Assembly: GCA_964533785.1 (NCBI GenBank)
Contig: CAZHNG010000363.1
Coordinates: 1-6,444, forward strand
Reading direction: 5' to 3'
DNA from: JANQRV01 sp964533785
GTDB lineage: Bacteria > Bacteroidota > Bacteroidia > Chitinophagales > Saprospiraceae
Length of the DNA stretch: 6,444 nucleotides
This document shows, piece by piece, positions 6,434-6,444 of this stretch. The first letter of the stretch is position 1; every line of letters starts with the position of its first letter. The notes beneath the pieces were generated by a model. The model had not been told where the DNA came from. It saw only the letters and a list, made by a program, of their open reading frames with translations, and ran no database searches. A program made the position numbers and the translations under genes.

Positions 6434-6444
6434 AAGTTGTAGAT

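Overview
This window is part of a surface-polysaccharide (O-antigen, capsule or exopolysaccharide) locus. It holds six genes, all on the + strand. Protein style, an AT-rich leader instead of a Shine-Dalgarno motif before the genes I checked, and the gene families suggest a member of the Bacteroidota; Saprospiraceae-like or Sphingobacteriia-like is only a guess. No RNA gene, CRISPR array, transposase or integrase is visible.

Layout. 85-1164 encodes a single-domain mannose-1-phosphate guanylyltransferase (ManC), which makes GDP-mannose. 1165-1431 is a 267-base intergenic gap. Most of it is a candidate miniature repeat element (1185-1410) bounded by inverted arms built from a 9-base unit of the form nnCAyGGAG. 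1432-2622 encodes a family-4 glycosyltransferase (GT4). 2615-3313 encodes a dolichyl-phosphate-mannose-synthase-like GT2 that starts with TTG and overlaps the previous gene. 3310-3663 encodes a small DUF2304-type membrane protein. 3617 (or 3647/3656)-5101 encodes a large multi-spanning membrane protein that looks like DUF6056 and a GT-C glycosyltransferase. 5108-6433 encodes a second GT4 enzyme. The window ends 11 bases after that gene.

How the genes may work together (inference). ManC supplies GDP-mannose. The two GT4 enzymes probably add sugars to a lipid-linked oligosaccharide on the cytoplasmic face. The three overlapping genes between 2615 and 5101 look like a lipid-carrier decoration cassette. 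The GT2 would load a sugar onto undecaprenyl phosphate, the DUF2304 protein would assist it or move the lipid-sugar across the membrane, and the GT-C-like protein would transfer the sugar outside the cytoplasm. This mirrors the logic of GtrB/GtrA/Gtr(type) cassettes with different membrane families, and is the most interesting hypothesis here.

Base composition changes sharply near the end of the first GT4 gene. Hand-counted 60-base samples give 53% GC at 601-660 and 1801-1860, against 40% at 3001-3060, 37% at 4021-4080 and 33% at 5281-5340. A conserved, higher-GC flank (manC and the first GT4) therefore appears joined to a lower-GC variable block, as expected where strain-specific polysaccharide genes are exchanged.
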